From Siniperca chuatsi (lineage: Eukaryota; Chordata; Actinopteri; Centrarchiformes; Sinipercidae): a stretch of 64,000 nt of DNA. The stretch covers positions 13,029,167 to 13,093,166 of the forward strand of contig NC_058043.1 in NCBI RefSeq assembly GCF_020085105.1, written 5' to 3'. The position numbers and the translations under genes were made by a program. Below are positions 1 through 11,320 of the stretch, one piece after another. The notes under the pieces were generated by a model. The model searched no databases, had not been told where the DNA came from, and saw only the letters and a program-made list of their open reading frames with translations. Within the stretch, counting starts at the first letter, position 1; each line of letters begins with the position of its first letter.

Positions 1-729
1 AATAATAAATATCACAATTTCCTGATCTTTTTCAACGTCAACAGCACTGAATCTGTGCAGTTTTGGCTGGTGGCAATGTGTACGCACCATCAAATAAACA
101 TTCAAATAAACTTTATAACTTTTGAAAGGAAAATAATCACGTGTGCCTTGGTATGCTATTCTTGTGACAATTACAAGAATTTGTCATTTCTGAGCCGAAT
201 GTTTTGCATGTTACCGTCCACAGCAGTCTTTACATCTTAATGTGATAATCTGAGGTATCATCTGTTGAGGTATCAACTGTCTACACTGCCAAACATACCT
301 TTCCTCTCAAAGTGATTGGCTGCTGTCGGATTGATTTGAAGTATATCCGTAGCCAGTACGAATCGCTGGGCTTGCGGAGAATGTCCAGTAATTCCACATG
401 AAAGGGCTAAAGTGCAAGTGAAGTCACAAGTCATTGGTGTTAAAGTCAAAGTTGAGTTACAAGTCTTTTTTCATTTTGTCAAGTCAAATCTAAAGTCATG
501 ATATTCATGAGTCATGTGTATAAATATAATAGATCTATAATATACAACAATAGATCTCTCTGTGGCATAACATGCAATGAATGTACCGTCAGTCTGAATT
601 TTGTTGGGAACCCTGTGTATTCTCAGGCACTAGTTTGGGAAGCAAAGCTTTAAATAGACCCTGTTTGATACATCAGTGTTAGTTTCCAAATATTACTATA
701 CTGTATATGGTTCTGTGTTTCTGGTTCAC
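1..729. other. Intron sequence of the CDCA7-family gene
   Basis: This AT-rich stretch begins right after the donor of the 1089-730 exon. I found no further CDCA7 exon here and no recognisable zinc-finger coding sequence on the minus strand. Nothing else stands out. Confidence 0.5.
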
Positions 730-1271
730 CATTGCTTTGTTGGCCTTGATGTTCTGTTGTCTCTTGGCCAGGAAAGAATCCGATACATCTTCAGCTGAAT
801 CGGATCCACGCTCCTCAGAAGGAGCCGCTGTTGTCTCTTCATCTTCAAATTTAACATGTTTCATCCTCCCGGCCCCACTGGTCTTTCCTGCCTTCTTCAC
901 ACCTCTCTGTTTTGTCCTCTTTTCTTCCTCCTCCTCCTCCTCCTCAGTGGACTGCAGGGTAGAGGGAGTGGAGCGGAGAGCCACCCTCAGCCTGAAGGTT
1001 TGAGCACCAGAAGATGGTTTAGATGTGGCTTTCTGCTTCTTGGGGGAAAGGTCAGGCTGGGCTTCACCTTCATCTTCCAAATTTGAATTCTGAGGAACAT
1101 AAATAGAGCTCATTAATCTTTTGGATCTGGAAATTTGAAGCCCTTAATTTAAGCCTCATTACTCACCTTATCGCTGAATTCGCTGTCAGAAAAGCCGTAA
1201 AATGTTCGCTCATTTTCAGAGTCCTCTGCAAAAACATCAGCTAACGTTAGCTCTTTTGTGAGGGAGCGCAT
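730..1271 (-). CDS. CDCA7-family protein, 5' coding exons only (gene continues off the left edge)
   Basis: Two coding exons can be read on the minus strand: 1286-1167 (acceptor CTTCAG, donor GTGAGT) and 1089-730 (acceptor TTCCTCAG, donor GTGAAC), both in phase 0. The first Met in frame is at 1271, and a candidate upstream exon ending at 1466 has no ATG, so I start there. The 155 visible residues contain an acidic segment (VFAEDSENERTFYGFSDSEF), an FRLRVALR segment, an acidic Glu run with basic stretches, and SFLAKRQQNIKANKAM. These resemble the N-terminal half of CDCA7 and CDCA7L, including the NIK-NKAM block. Known family role: CDCA7 proteins recruit the remodeller HELLS to chromatin through a C-terminal cysteine-rich zinc finger and support DNA methylation. 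That finger is not in the window; 1-729 looks like intron. The paralogue is uncertain. The family call is fairly safe but rests on low-complexity sequence plus short motifs. Confidence 0.72.
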
Positions 1272-1465
1272 TCCTAAAACCCCTGCCTGAAGAGAGATAT
1301 AACAACAAACTAAGCTTAAAAATGTTGAATTCATGTGTAGTACGTATTTACCTGGTAAATAAGTAATATTAAGTTACTATACCATTTTATTCTTGACGAC
1401 CGTGGACTGCAGAGACCTACTAGCTAGTTTCTGAAGTTTAGCTAGGTGCACCCGCGCGCAGGTAC

Positions 1466-1600
1466 CTGTCCAATTAATCTGATTGAAAATCAGGTGCGCG
1501 TGTTTTGTAGCTCAAGGCAGCACGAACGCACAGAATTAGCCTCGGACAATGTCGCTTTTTAAACTCCGCCCTGAAGGGGTGATCTGAACACCGAAACATG
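1466..1600 (-). promoter_or_regulatory. Putative non-coding first exon and promoter of the CDCA7-family gene
   Basis: On the minus strand, a possible donor (GGACAG, then GTACCT) ends an ATG-free segment at 1466. The surrounding sequence is locally rich in CpG, including CCCGCGCGC at about 1451-1459. Transcription away from amhr2 would be divergent from that gene. The exon start cannot be fixed from sequence. Confidence 0.3.
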
Positions 1601-1919
1601 CAGCATTTCAAGACACAAAAATAGTGCCAGAGCAATATGAAGTGTTAACTGTCACAGTGTGTGTTATTGTTGGTGATCTTCGAAATGAATTGCATGCATT
1701 AAAGAGTGTATCCAATAAAAAACATGTCTTCCAAAACATACAAAACATATTTGTTTTATGAAGGCCCATCTCTGCCAGTTAAAGGGGGAAAATGGGTGAA
1801 AAGTAGAAAATATTCATGGTAAATCAAAATTATGAGATTATAAGTCAAAATGTAGAAATTATAAAAATGTTTAAATTTGACTTCAAGTTAAAACTGATAC
1901 ACAATATGAGATTGTAATT

Positions 1920-2275
1920 GGCAGTCATGCTAGCAGTTCTTTGAGGCTGAGCTAAATGCTAATGTCGGTGCTAAAGTGATGATGTTTAACAGGTATAATG
2001 TTCATGTTAAGCTGAGTCTGATGGGAATGCCGTCAGTTTTGCAAGGAATTGTTCATAAACCAAAGTATTGTACACATAAATTTTGACCTGATGATGGTGC
2101 AAGAAGAAAGGTCAGGGCATCACCAAAGGATCCATCCTTCGTGGGGCAACAATTTCTGTAGGCTACCAAATTTCATGGCAATCCATTCAATATGTGTCAA
2201 AACATTTCACTCAAAGCCACAAACGACAACCTCATGATGGCACCAGAGGAAAAGTCAGTGGATCACCAAAGACTT
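1920..2275. repeat. Teleost interspersed repeat between the CDCA7-like gene and amhr2
   Basis: The segment holds phrases typical of a very common percomorph repeat: 'ACCAAATTTCATGGCAATCC', 'AAAACATTTCACTCAAA' and 'AGGAAAAGTCAGTGGATCAC', with an earlier related unit 'AGAAAGGTCAGGGCATCACC'. It has no coding capacity. The short open frame at 2049-2237 lies inside it and is spurious. The rest of 1600-2880 is AT-rich intergenic DNA with the presumed amhr2 5' UTR at its end. Confidence 0.6.
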
Positions 2276-2883
2276 ACAAAGTAATTCAAACTATTTCATA
2301 CTTTTGACCTAGTAAAGCTCATAATTGTGACTCAGAAAGTCACAATTGTGACTTAATATATCGTAACTGTGATTTACAAAGTCATAACTTTGATTTAGAA
2401 TCTGATCATTTTGATTTAGTATGTGCTGATTATGGCATATAATCTAATTTTGACTTAATATGAGTATTTATTATTATTGTGTTTTTAATATTTAAGCTAT
2501 TCTCTTTTTTTCCTGGCATAATTGGGGTTTCGTATGTTTTTGAAGGACTATAATAAAATGAGGCAAAAGACAACAAAAAAAAAAACAATCAATGGATGTT
2601 GTTACTGACCCCAGTGAATTTGTCTGTAACCTCTTTGCTTCTTTGAGTTTACCTAAAGAACTGAGTCAGCTGCAGACAACACCCCACTTGAATGCAGATT
2701 ATATTCCTTAACAGTGGGAGATGATAATGTTGATAAATGTATTCCCACAGACAGACAGTATGTACTCTACATGCAGGTGTGTGGCAGTGGGAGAGATGCT
2801 TCGAAACGTGGGAAACTCCTCTCACGGTCCCAGGACTGATAAATACTCACTCCCTGTGTGGCCGGTCTGGGCTCAGAGTGACC

Positions 2884-5800
2884 ATGATTCTGCAACAGTG
2901 GCGACTGGTTTTGGCTGTGGGTGAGTGCATTCGCTTTTAAAAAACCTCTCCCTCCTTTGAAGCTCTGAAGCTACATATGTATGTGTTTCTTTCTGTCTTG
3001 GTTTGTTTTCCATGTGAATTGTGATTGATTAATGACCTCTAATTTTGAATTTGATAGCTGTTAGTAATGAGTTGCTGTGTAGCTGAAGCATTGTATAATG
3101 TGATACTGACGTGGCAGTTCAGCAGGAGTGGGCCCGCTGTAACTCCTAACCATCTATCCATCTATTATGTATAGATGCGTATCCTTAGAGAGTTGTACGG
3201 GGGGCTGGAGCCGATCCCAGCTGGCGAGAGGTGGGGTACACCCTTGACAGGTCGCCTGCGACTGCGATACAGTGCCAACCAACTGTACAAACCAGATTTT
3301 AATCATGCAGGGAAATTGTAGTTAGGAATATGTCTACCTCCTTTGAGTCTTTTTTTTTTTTGCCTAGAATTAATGCTGCATGGGTCAATAAATGCATGAC
3401 CCTAAATTCCTAAAAAGTAAATACAGTGTAAATACAGTGCTGATAAAATGTTCCTGGAAAAGGTGTTTCTTTAGTGGATCATATCACCTGCATCAACAAG
3501 CATCAGGGAAACACTTGAGGAGAACAGATGATTTGAACAGTAATTTAGAGTTAACAGCAGTGAGCTATTGAGTGCAGAGGTGTTGCAAGGAATATTATGG
3601 TTTCTGATAAGATGCACATTTGGATTTCGTCTTGACTTACCCACGTACAAATGATACAGGACCAAGTCATAATACTATATCGACAAGCAAACCTTAGACT
3701 GAGCTAAAGTTTTCACAATTTGAAAGGTACCTCCACTTCAGGTATTCAGCAAGTTTAATTGTTTCAGCTTAGTGCAACTGAACTCGTTTGTCTGTGTAAA
3801 TAAATACGATAAATGTAATGATATTATAAGTGATATAAATCCTCTTGTCACAATAGAACCATCACCAAAGAAGGTCAGTCTTAGATACTCTAAGACTTAA
3901 TGATAAAACTGTTGCTTGTAGTTAAATATTGACATTAAACAGGCATTTAGGCAATATTGATAGTCAGAAAGACAAACTGTGAGTGCAATAGTACACAATA
4001 AGCTTAAGATTCTTAGTTTGCTAGCATTTTAGAGTACAAGAGTCACCATAAAGCCCAGATCAGAACCCTACTGTTATAACAGTAGAGAGAAAAGGTCATT
4101 TTTGCCCACATCTACAGCAGCTGTTTGTTCCTCCTCCTCCCAGAATGCATCTTGATATGTATCTCCAGCCAGTCTTTTCCAAGACGGTGTGCATTCCAAG
4201 TGAGTCCCCAGAACAACAAATACACAACTGCTGGCAATGTGAGTGGGTCGGTGCAGCTCTGTGAAAACACCAAATGTTGTGTGGGCTATTTTCTGATCAT
4301 CGATGGCAGGCCGGAGGTTGACCTTCTCGGTAAGAAACCATAAAACTAAGATATTTGGACTAGTACCTCTGGACTAGTCTGCATGGTCTGGATTCTGTTC
4401 TTGTAGTCAGTGATTTGAAATCTAATCAAATTTACCCAACTGTTTGCTGAAACTGGTTAATTATAAATATAGGTGAGTCTGCAGGCTTATTAAGGTTTCT
4501 CATGTTTTTATAACTGTCTATTGTGTTACTGATTTTTCTGTTGCAGCTTGTGATATGGCTGAAAAGTCTTGTCCAGATGCAACCTGCATGGCACAAACAC
4601 GCTTCAACGGTCGCCTCATTAAGTGTATGTGCAACACAGACCTCTGCAACAGCAACATCACTTGGACCACAGAGTCGGAAGAGCCTCGACTCACCTACTC
4701 TTATTCTGTTGGTATGATACTAATAAGATTGCTAACTATTCATTGAATATCACTTGCAACCCACATAGTGATAAAATAATATTCTGACATTATACCAGAG
4801 CAAGGTATTTTCTTTTCTTTTCTGTTATCATTGTTTCTAACTACGTCTATTTTTTACCCCCTTAACCCCCCAACCTGCCCTCCACCCATATCTAAACCAC
4901 CTAAGACTCCCCTTTAATTTTAAATTATATGTTTGCTCTTTTTTAACATGCTATACTCGCTTAATAACAAAACATTTAAAGTAATAAATATCCTTGATTG
5001 ACTTAAAAGGGGTGTTATTCATCATTCACAGATAACACTAACATACACTTTTTGTTTTCTTCTTAGATGAAATAGTGAAAACTGCTGTAATAATTCTGAT
5101 AGGAACTTTGCTAATCCTGTGCTTCATGATCTTTGCTGCCAAATGGAGGAGCCTCAATAAAGAGAAAAGTAAGGACCTTTTTGTCTTCCGCTTTAAGATA
5201 GAAATGCAAAAATTACATGAATTATTTTCACTAAAAATCTGAGTTTAATTTTCTTTTCTTTTTTTTCAATTTGACTGGTTACTTTAAACAACAGTGGAAA
5301 GTAAATTGTATTTGACTGTCCTGTTTGCAGTATACATTATTGTAGCAGTATGTCTCAACATCTGTTCTTGTCACAGTGATCAATGACATGATATAAAGGA
5401 TATCCTTTTGTTGTTATTGCTAATAATGTGTTGATTTGCCTTCCTGAATAAAGTAGCAGAAAGTGGAAGTTAAGATAGAATAAATCAAATGCCTTCACAG
5501 CGAGTTAACTGTTGATGTCTGCAGGTGTTGAATAAGCACACACACACAAGATGAGTTTATTGTCTTGATCCCTCAGATTTAGATAACAAACGCTGCCACA
5601 TTACTGCTCATCGTGGGAAGATGGAGTTAAAGTTACAGCCCCTGAATCATGACTTTCAATAGCTTAGAATTGGATTCAGATCAGACAGGCTGTGTAATTG
5701 TTACCATTAAAAAGTTTAAAAGATAGTATTGTTCTGTATCAAATACCCCTCTGCTCAAAGGATTAAAGAAAAACATTCTTCATGTTTTCACATTTTCTAA

Positions 5801-8800
5801 ACTCAGATTCAGTTCTCATGATATCTTTGTTTGACCTTGGAACTGTTTCATTCTCTCTGCTGGACTGACCTTGGTGTTTATCTCTACGGTTACGCTCCCT
5901 TTTACCTCTGTTCTTTGTTTGTTACTCTTCAATCAGATTTCATTTCTGTGGCATTTCAGTCAGGCAAGTTTAAAATTAATTGTGACTTTATTAAAATGTC
6001 AGATTATCTTCAATGAGTGTGTGTTAATTACAAGACGTCTCTACTTTCATTATTTTTAGAGGAGAATCCACCCTCCCATGATGATTACAGTGTCTCGCGA
6101 CTGTGTTCCTGCCAAACAACAAAAACCTCTGAGATTGACATTTCTAACATTGAATTCCAGCAGGTATCAAATGGATTTATACTGTGTGGTCAGCAGTGTG
6201 CAAAATATTGGTAAATCATACAAGGTGATATATCTTACCATGTACTGTTATTTTATTGGAATGTTCATACCTTTTTCAGATTGTGGGCGATGGGCATTTT
6301 GCAACAGTTTGGAAGGGGAAATACCAGGGATCCGTGGTGGCCGTGAAAGTTTTCCCTGCAGCCTGGAAACAGAAATTTACTGCAGAGAAGGAGGTTTATG
6401 AGCTACCACTGATGAAGCATGCTGGGATTGTCCACTTCCTGGGCACTGGGAGGAAACCGGATGGAGGCAGTTGGCTTATTGTCCTGCAATTTGCTGAATA
6501 TGTGAGTGGCAACCAGTTGTTAAAGGAAAATGAATTATGCATTTTCCCATTTTCTGAGAGATCAAAAGTTATTCAAGGAAAAAGGAGAAGGAACAGAAGA
6601 AAGTTAGTGTAGGGAAGCAAAGAAACTGCATAAGGAAACTCTGTTAACGCTCTTGGACATAAATAACCGGCTTCCCTTTGATTTCAGGGTTCTCTCCACT
6701 CCTTTCTGTGTAAACACACCACCAGCTGGATGTTGTCACTGAAGTTGTGCCAGTCTTTATCGCAGGGACTTTTCTATCTCCACTCTGACCTTCACAAACC
6801 AGGTATTGGCCAGAATATTACTGTGAACAAATGTGTGTGTGTGTGTGTGTCGCATGTCCATGTTGTAGCCTACCTGTGTAGAAAGCATGCCTCTACTATC
6901 ATGTGGGTGTATGTGCACATTGTAGCTAAAATTGCAAATAATGACTAATCATTTATAATTTGATTGAACTGTTGTTGTCTAACAGAATAAAATGCATTAA
7001 GGTGAGTATTTTTCAGGTGTGTTCTGATTTTTAAAAAAGCATAGGGCTGCATACAAACAGCTGATATGTTACAGAGATTCATAATTATAAACATGAAGCA
7101 GGCTTCACAGTTAAACATAATTTCAGAGGAGGAGGCATTTGAATTATTCTGGTTCAGTGTGGCATCTGTCATGTGTAGTGGCTGCACATCTTGCCAGGCA
7201 TTGGGAGGCCGTTAGGCTTTATGAATGAAGTGTGAGTCTGTCTTTATCAATAAAATCCACTACAGTTAAAAATCTGAATCTTCTTATTATTACAAATATG
7301 TGTCTTTTCTTGCAGATGTGCATAAACCTCCTGTGGCCCACAGAGACTTAAGCAGCTCCAATGTGCTTGTGAGAGCAGATGGTACCTGTGTCCTGTGTGA
7401 TTTTGGATGCTCCACCATCCTGCGTTCTTGTTCAGGACATCGCCACTGGCAGAGTCACGCAACAAACATGGAGGTGAGATTCAGGTGGAGCCACATCTTA
7501 CTATTGTTAATTCACAGTACTCTGAAATCATAGAACAGTGAACGCATCTCATAAAAAAATAACACGGCTGCTTTTGTGGTCATCATTTCACCTAAATTAA
7601 ATGAAAACTTGTATAGTGGCAACATCTAATACATAGAAACAACCAATTTGCATTTCTATCCATCTGCAGGGTCATGCTCAGTTGGGCACGCTGCGCTACA
7701 TGTCCCCTGAGATCCTGGAAGGCTCTGTAAACCTAAGCAGCACCAGGTGTCTCATGCAGGGGGACATCTATGCTTTGGGACTGCTGTTGTGGGAGATCTG
7801 GATGCGCTGCTCTGATTTATTTGAAGGTAAACTTCTTTGATCAGATAGACAAATAGATACACATACATACAGTACATACTGTATATACATGCATATATAC
7901 ATACATAGATAGATAACTAACAGATTCAATAACTAAAACAGACTATATGTTTGTTTTTGTTTTTTTTAATTAACCTTGGAAACCTCTTTTTCAAGGGAGA
8001 CCTGTCCAGGATGGCAGAATAAAAAGTTTCAGACAGGACAATATAACATTATGCACACAAACAAAACAATACTAAAAACCAGGTAACAATGTTATGAAGG
8101 CTAAAATAAGCTAAGAACAGAGAAAATTACAAAAACAAATAACAATACCAAGAAGGCTAAAATGAGCTTAAAACAAACTGAGAATAGAGATTAAAGATAG
8201 GACCAAAATATTAATATGTATTGCATATATGTAAAATGATAGTCCAGTCCAGTAGTGTACTGTACATTAATTACATTACTGTACTTCTTACTGAAGGTTA
8301 ATGAAGAGTGCGAGACATTATCCAAGATGTTTAACAGTTTGTATAACGTCCTCCTCTCCACTACCAACTCTGAGGTAGCCTGAGTAATCATGAAAAGCCA
8401 TCATTAATTCTCTCCACCCTTAAAAATGCTGCTGCAATCCACAGAAACTCTTCATTTAGGTCTAACCATTCTGAATTCTGAAAATTGCTACACATCATAA
8501 TAATTCATCAAAACTAATAAACATCACATCAGTCAATACTGTCAGGTTTTCACAGTTTCTGTTTTTACTTTCCTTTGAGGTTGATCTGAGTGATCAGCTG
8601 CATCTCTGTGCACTGTTTGGATACACTTTATCTACAGTATGTCGTAGTACTAAATGGATGTTAGAATTCATACAAATCTTAACAACAAGTCTCCATCTGC
8701 AGGCAGTATTGTACCACAGCATCAGTTGCCTTATGAATCTGAGCTGGGAGCCAATGTAACATTGGAGAGCCTCATCCTGTGCGTGTATCACATGAACAAG

Positions 8801-9103
8801 AGACCCTCCATACCTAAACACTGGAAACTGCTAACACAGGTATTCTCACCAGGTGCCTCTTACTTGAACATACAGTTTTTGTATTGGCTAGGTAGCAGTA
8901 AAAACAAATGTACTGGATAGCTCATCGTGAAGATATTGATGATACTGAGTTTGTCAATGTATTGACTAAATCTTCATAACTTTCAGGGATCTGCACTGCA
9001 GGAGCTCCTGACAAATTGTTGGGACTGTGACGAGGACGCCCGACTGACTGCTCAGTGTGTTGTGGACAGATTAGTCTCTCTTCAGTCTTGTTACTCTCCA
9101 TGA
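2884..9103 (+). CDS. amhr2: Anti-Mullerian hormone receptor type 2 (type II TGF-beta-family receptor kinase)
   Basis: Eleven coding exons splice in frame: 2884-2920, 4144-4329, 4547-4711, 5067-5168, 6060-6163, 6280-6501, 6688-6802, 7316-7473, 7670-7826, 8703-8839, 8987-9103. They total 1500 nt, 499 residues plus stop; human AMHR2 also has 11 exons. Order in the protein: a signal peptide (about 1-20), a short cysteine-rich three-finger ectodomain ending in the CMCNTDLCN box (101-109), N-glycosylation sites (NVS, NIT), one membrane segment (about 135-154) and a Ser/Thr kinase. Kinase residues seen: GDGHFA loop (201-206), Lys221 in [12 protein letters not shown] (319-326), DFG (339-341), SPE, and DIYALG. 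The kinase looks catalytically complete, although the third loop glycine is Ala, a variation also expected in mammalian AMHR2. Role: binds Amh on gonadal cells and activates type I receptors and Smad1/5/8. The C-tail after the kinase is very short. The start has a good context (ACCATGA). Confidence 0.95.
3160..3275. repeat. Fragment of a teleost interspersed repeat in amhr2 intron 1
   Basis: The text 'GGGGCTGGAGCCGATCCCAG' followed by 'GGCGAGAGGTGGGGTACACC' and 'TTGACAGGTCGCC' is a signature of a repeat scattered through many fish genomes. Only about 115 bp are preserved and no ends are visible. The rest of the 1.2 kb intron shows nothing I can name. Confidence 0.6.
7960..8180. repeat. Interspersed repeat in amhr2 intron 9
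   Basis: The 'CCTCTTTTTCAAGGGAGACCTG' type motif (here in parts) and the following A-rich 'AACAAAACAATA' sequence match the start of a longer related copy at 22640-23020 ('CTCTTTTTCAAGATTGTCCT'). I take the two as one dispersed family. This copy is a short fragment without visible ends. Confidence 0.5.
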
Positions 9104-9504
9104 CTTTTTTGGTTGTAATCTACACACATATCAAGAATTTGCATTGTTCTCTTTGTGTCACTGCTGTTTATCTTGTCAGTGTATTTTCATCAGTTTGTAC
9201 TGTATAGGTAGCCTCTTGACGTACACATGTTTCCATTACTCTCTTTCTTTCTATTAGATAGTTACAACTGGGTTAATGAATTGTAATCCATAGAAAAGTT
9301 GAAAAGCATGTCCATAATGATATAATGGGAATTATTGTTTTTGAGAGAGAAGAAAAAGAAATGTTATTCCTTCACTCTCAGCAATAGGTTTGTTTGTTTG
9401 TATTACTTGCCTAATTTCATGTAACCATGACATAATTTTGTTTTTTCTATTTAAATAATAATAATAATTGAAAAATACTTACAACTACTAGTTTCACTTA
9501 AAGT
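9104..9504 (+). other. amhr2 3' untranslated region and flank
   Basis: AT-rich sequence follows the amhr2 stop. No clear AATAAA lies before the MITE; candidate signals appear only at its right flank (about 9817). The polyadenylation site therefore may lie beyond the transposon. No gene is visible. Confidence 0.4.
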
Positions 9505-9793
9505 AATAGGCCTTTTTCACAGCAGACATTTTGACTTGTCAGAGCAGAAAAATTAGGTGGAACAGGTGGAGCTAATACATTAATGATGGCTCTGTGACAT
9601 TTAAGTAGTCCAGTGAGCCAAGCCAGTGAGCAAGCATGCACAACATGCCAAATTGTCTGCTGTGAAAAAGGCCTTTACCTGGACCACCCAACTAACATAT
9701 CTACATCGCATGCTGCCATCATTACTGTCATTAATTGCAGCTGTGCTTTCCCCAACATGACATGTCAAAATGTCTGCTGTGAAAAGGCCTATT
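9505..9793. mobile_element. MITE-like element with long terminal inverted repeats, just 3' of amhr2
   Basis: The left end (9505-9540, AATAGGCCTTTTTCACAGCA...) and the right end (9759-9793, ...TGCTGTGAAAAGGCCTATT) are near-perfect inverted repeats of about 35 bp, which continue as TTTTGACTTGTC versus GACATGTCAAAA. A third, internal right-end copy lies at about 9650-9673, so the element is compound or partly duplicated. No transposase frame is present. A diverged relative is at 58311-58490. Confidence 0.7.
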
Positions 9794-10199
9794 GGTCGTT
9801 GTAAAAAAAATAATAATAAAATAAAAGAAGAAGAAAACAAGTTGCACATTGATTGTTTTTTTTTATGTAAGTGAGCCAAAACAAATTATTTTGGTCAATA
9901 TCTTTGTTTTTAGTTAAAATTAAATGTATTAAAGCTGTAGAAAGCCCTGTGTTGTATGTCCAGCTGTTTACATAACTGTTGATCCATGAGGTAATAGATT
10001 TATGTGTGAGTATGAATCATAGTCATTTAAAGTCAGGTGTGTGTGTGTGTGTCATGGCTCCTCCCTTTAAAGTATCACTTACAATGGCTGGCAGTAAACA
10101 TCATCAACTCCATTATCATTATCTTTTGTACAAACAGAAACACGTAGATCAACTTTCAATCCAAAGCTTGCTGGACTTTTGCCATTAATGTGCGTAGCC

Positions 10200-10321
10200 T
10201 TTAACAACGGGCGTGTCTTCCCGGTGCATTTTTTGCTGCTTCCGTGCAGCTCAATGCGGAAGACCAACAGGGAGCTCACAATTCCTGATACATTTGACCG
10301 GACCCGAGGCAATTGTGTAAG
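10200..10321 (+). other. prr13: Putative non-coding first exon of prr13
   Basis: A relatively CpG-containing segment ends in a strong donor (GTGTAAG, then GTAAAC) at 10321. It would splice to the acceptor TTTCCTCAG ending at 11268. It contains an upstream ATG at about 10255 with a stop after roughly ten codons. The exon start is not determinable from sequence. The 9800-10200 and 10322-11268 stretches around it are AT-rich, and I recognise nothing in them. Confidence 0.4.
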
Positions 10322-11320
10322 GTAAACCTATGAAATCTAGCCATTGACAAACACTGACTATAAATGGCGTGTGGGGAACAAAAAATCTGAAACTACAACA
10401 ATCAGATGATTTAGACCTATTTTTGTTGTGATCTGTGTCATATCATACCTGTAATGGGGAGTTAAATGGAGAAAGTGTTGCGAAATTAGTGGTGGTTGTT
10501 GAGGGATTTGACCACAGGTTAGACATCATGTTATACACGTCATGACCTGTGATACGTGCATTTATGTAGTGTGTCTGAAAATGACTAAATAATGTTAGCA
10601 AAGGGTATAGTTTGTGATTCTGTCGTAATAAAGTTTTAAAACAAAGTAAGTTCAACTTTCTTAAATGTAAGGTTCATTGCAGTACAACTGGCAACTGAGT
10701 GTATATGTATATATCACACCCATCGTTAATTCAACCAATAAAATCCCGTTTTAGAGCAAATCTAAAACTCATCGCAAATTGTGACGTTCTTAAAATTCAT
10801 GTAGTATGGTGGTCATCACATTTTCTAAACAGTATGCTGAAATAATTAGTCTGTTAATGATCAACTTATTGACAGAATATTATTCATCAACAATTTTATA
10901 ACTGATCTTTTAAGGTTAATAAATGTGAGCATTTGCTGCTTATCTACATTCAATATTATTGTAAGTCAAATATCTTTGGGTTTTGAACTTTCTTTTGGAC
11001 AAACCAAGTAACTAGAAGACATCTTCTTGACCTTTGATACTGTTTGTCCAGAGTATTTATATCATCTCAGATCAGAAACGCAGAACTGCATTGTTTGAAA
11101 ATAATTTATGGTGACTTGTTTGATTTTGATTAAATCAAACCCCACATACTGAATTATATGGTAAGATAAAGTGTAGTTACACACTTAATAAAAGTTACTT
11201 TTTACATGTGATGTAATTTTAATTTCAATTAAATATTCATTGCATTTACTTTCTCACTGTTTCCTCAGGATTTTGAGTGAGACCTAAAGTGTTTGACTTG
11301 TCAGGTCAAAAAACATAACC

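Noticed and set aside
7670-7826. Assigning the pufferfish sex-linked amhr2 residue to a specific codon here
   Set aside because: I recall that the change lies in this part of the kinase but cannot align the residue reliably without the pufferfish sequence.
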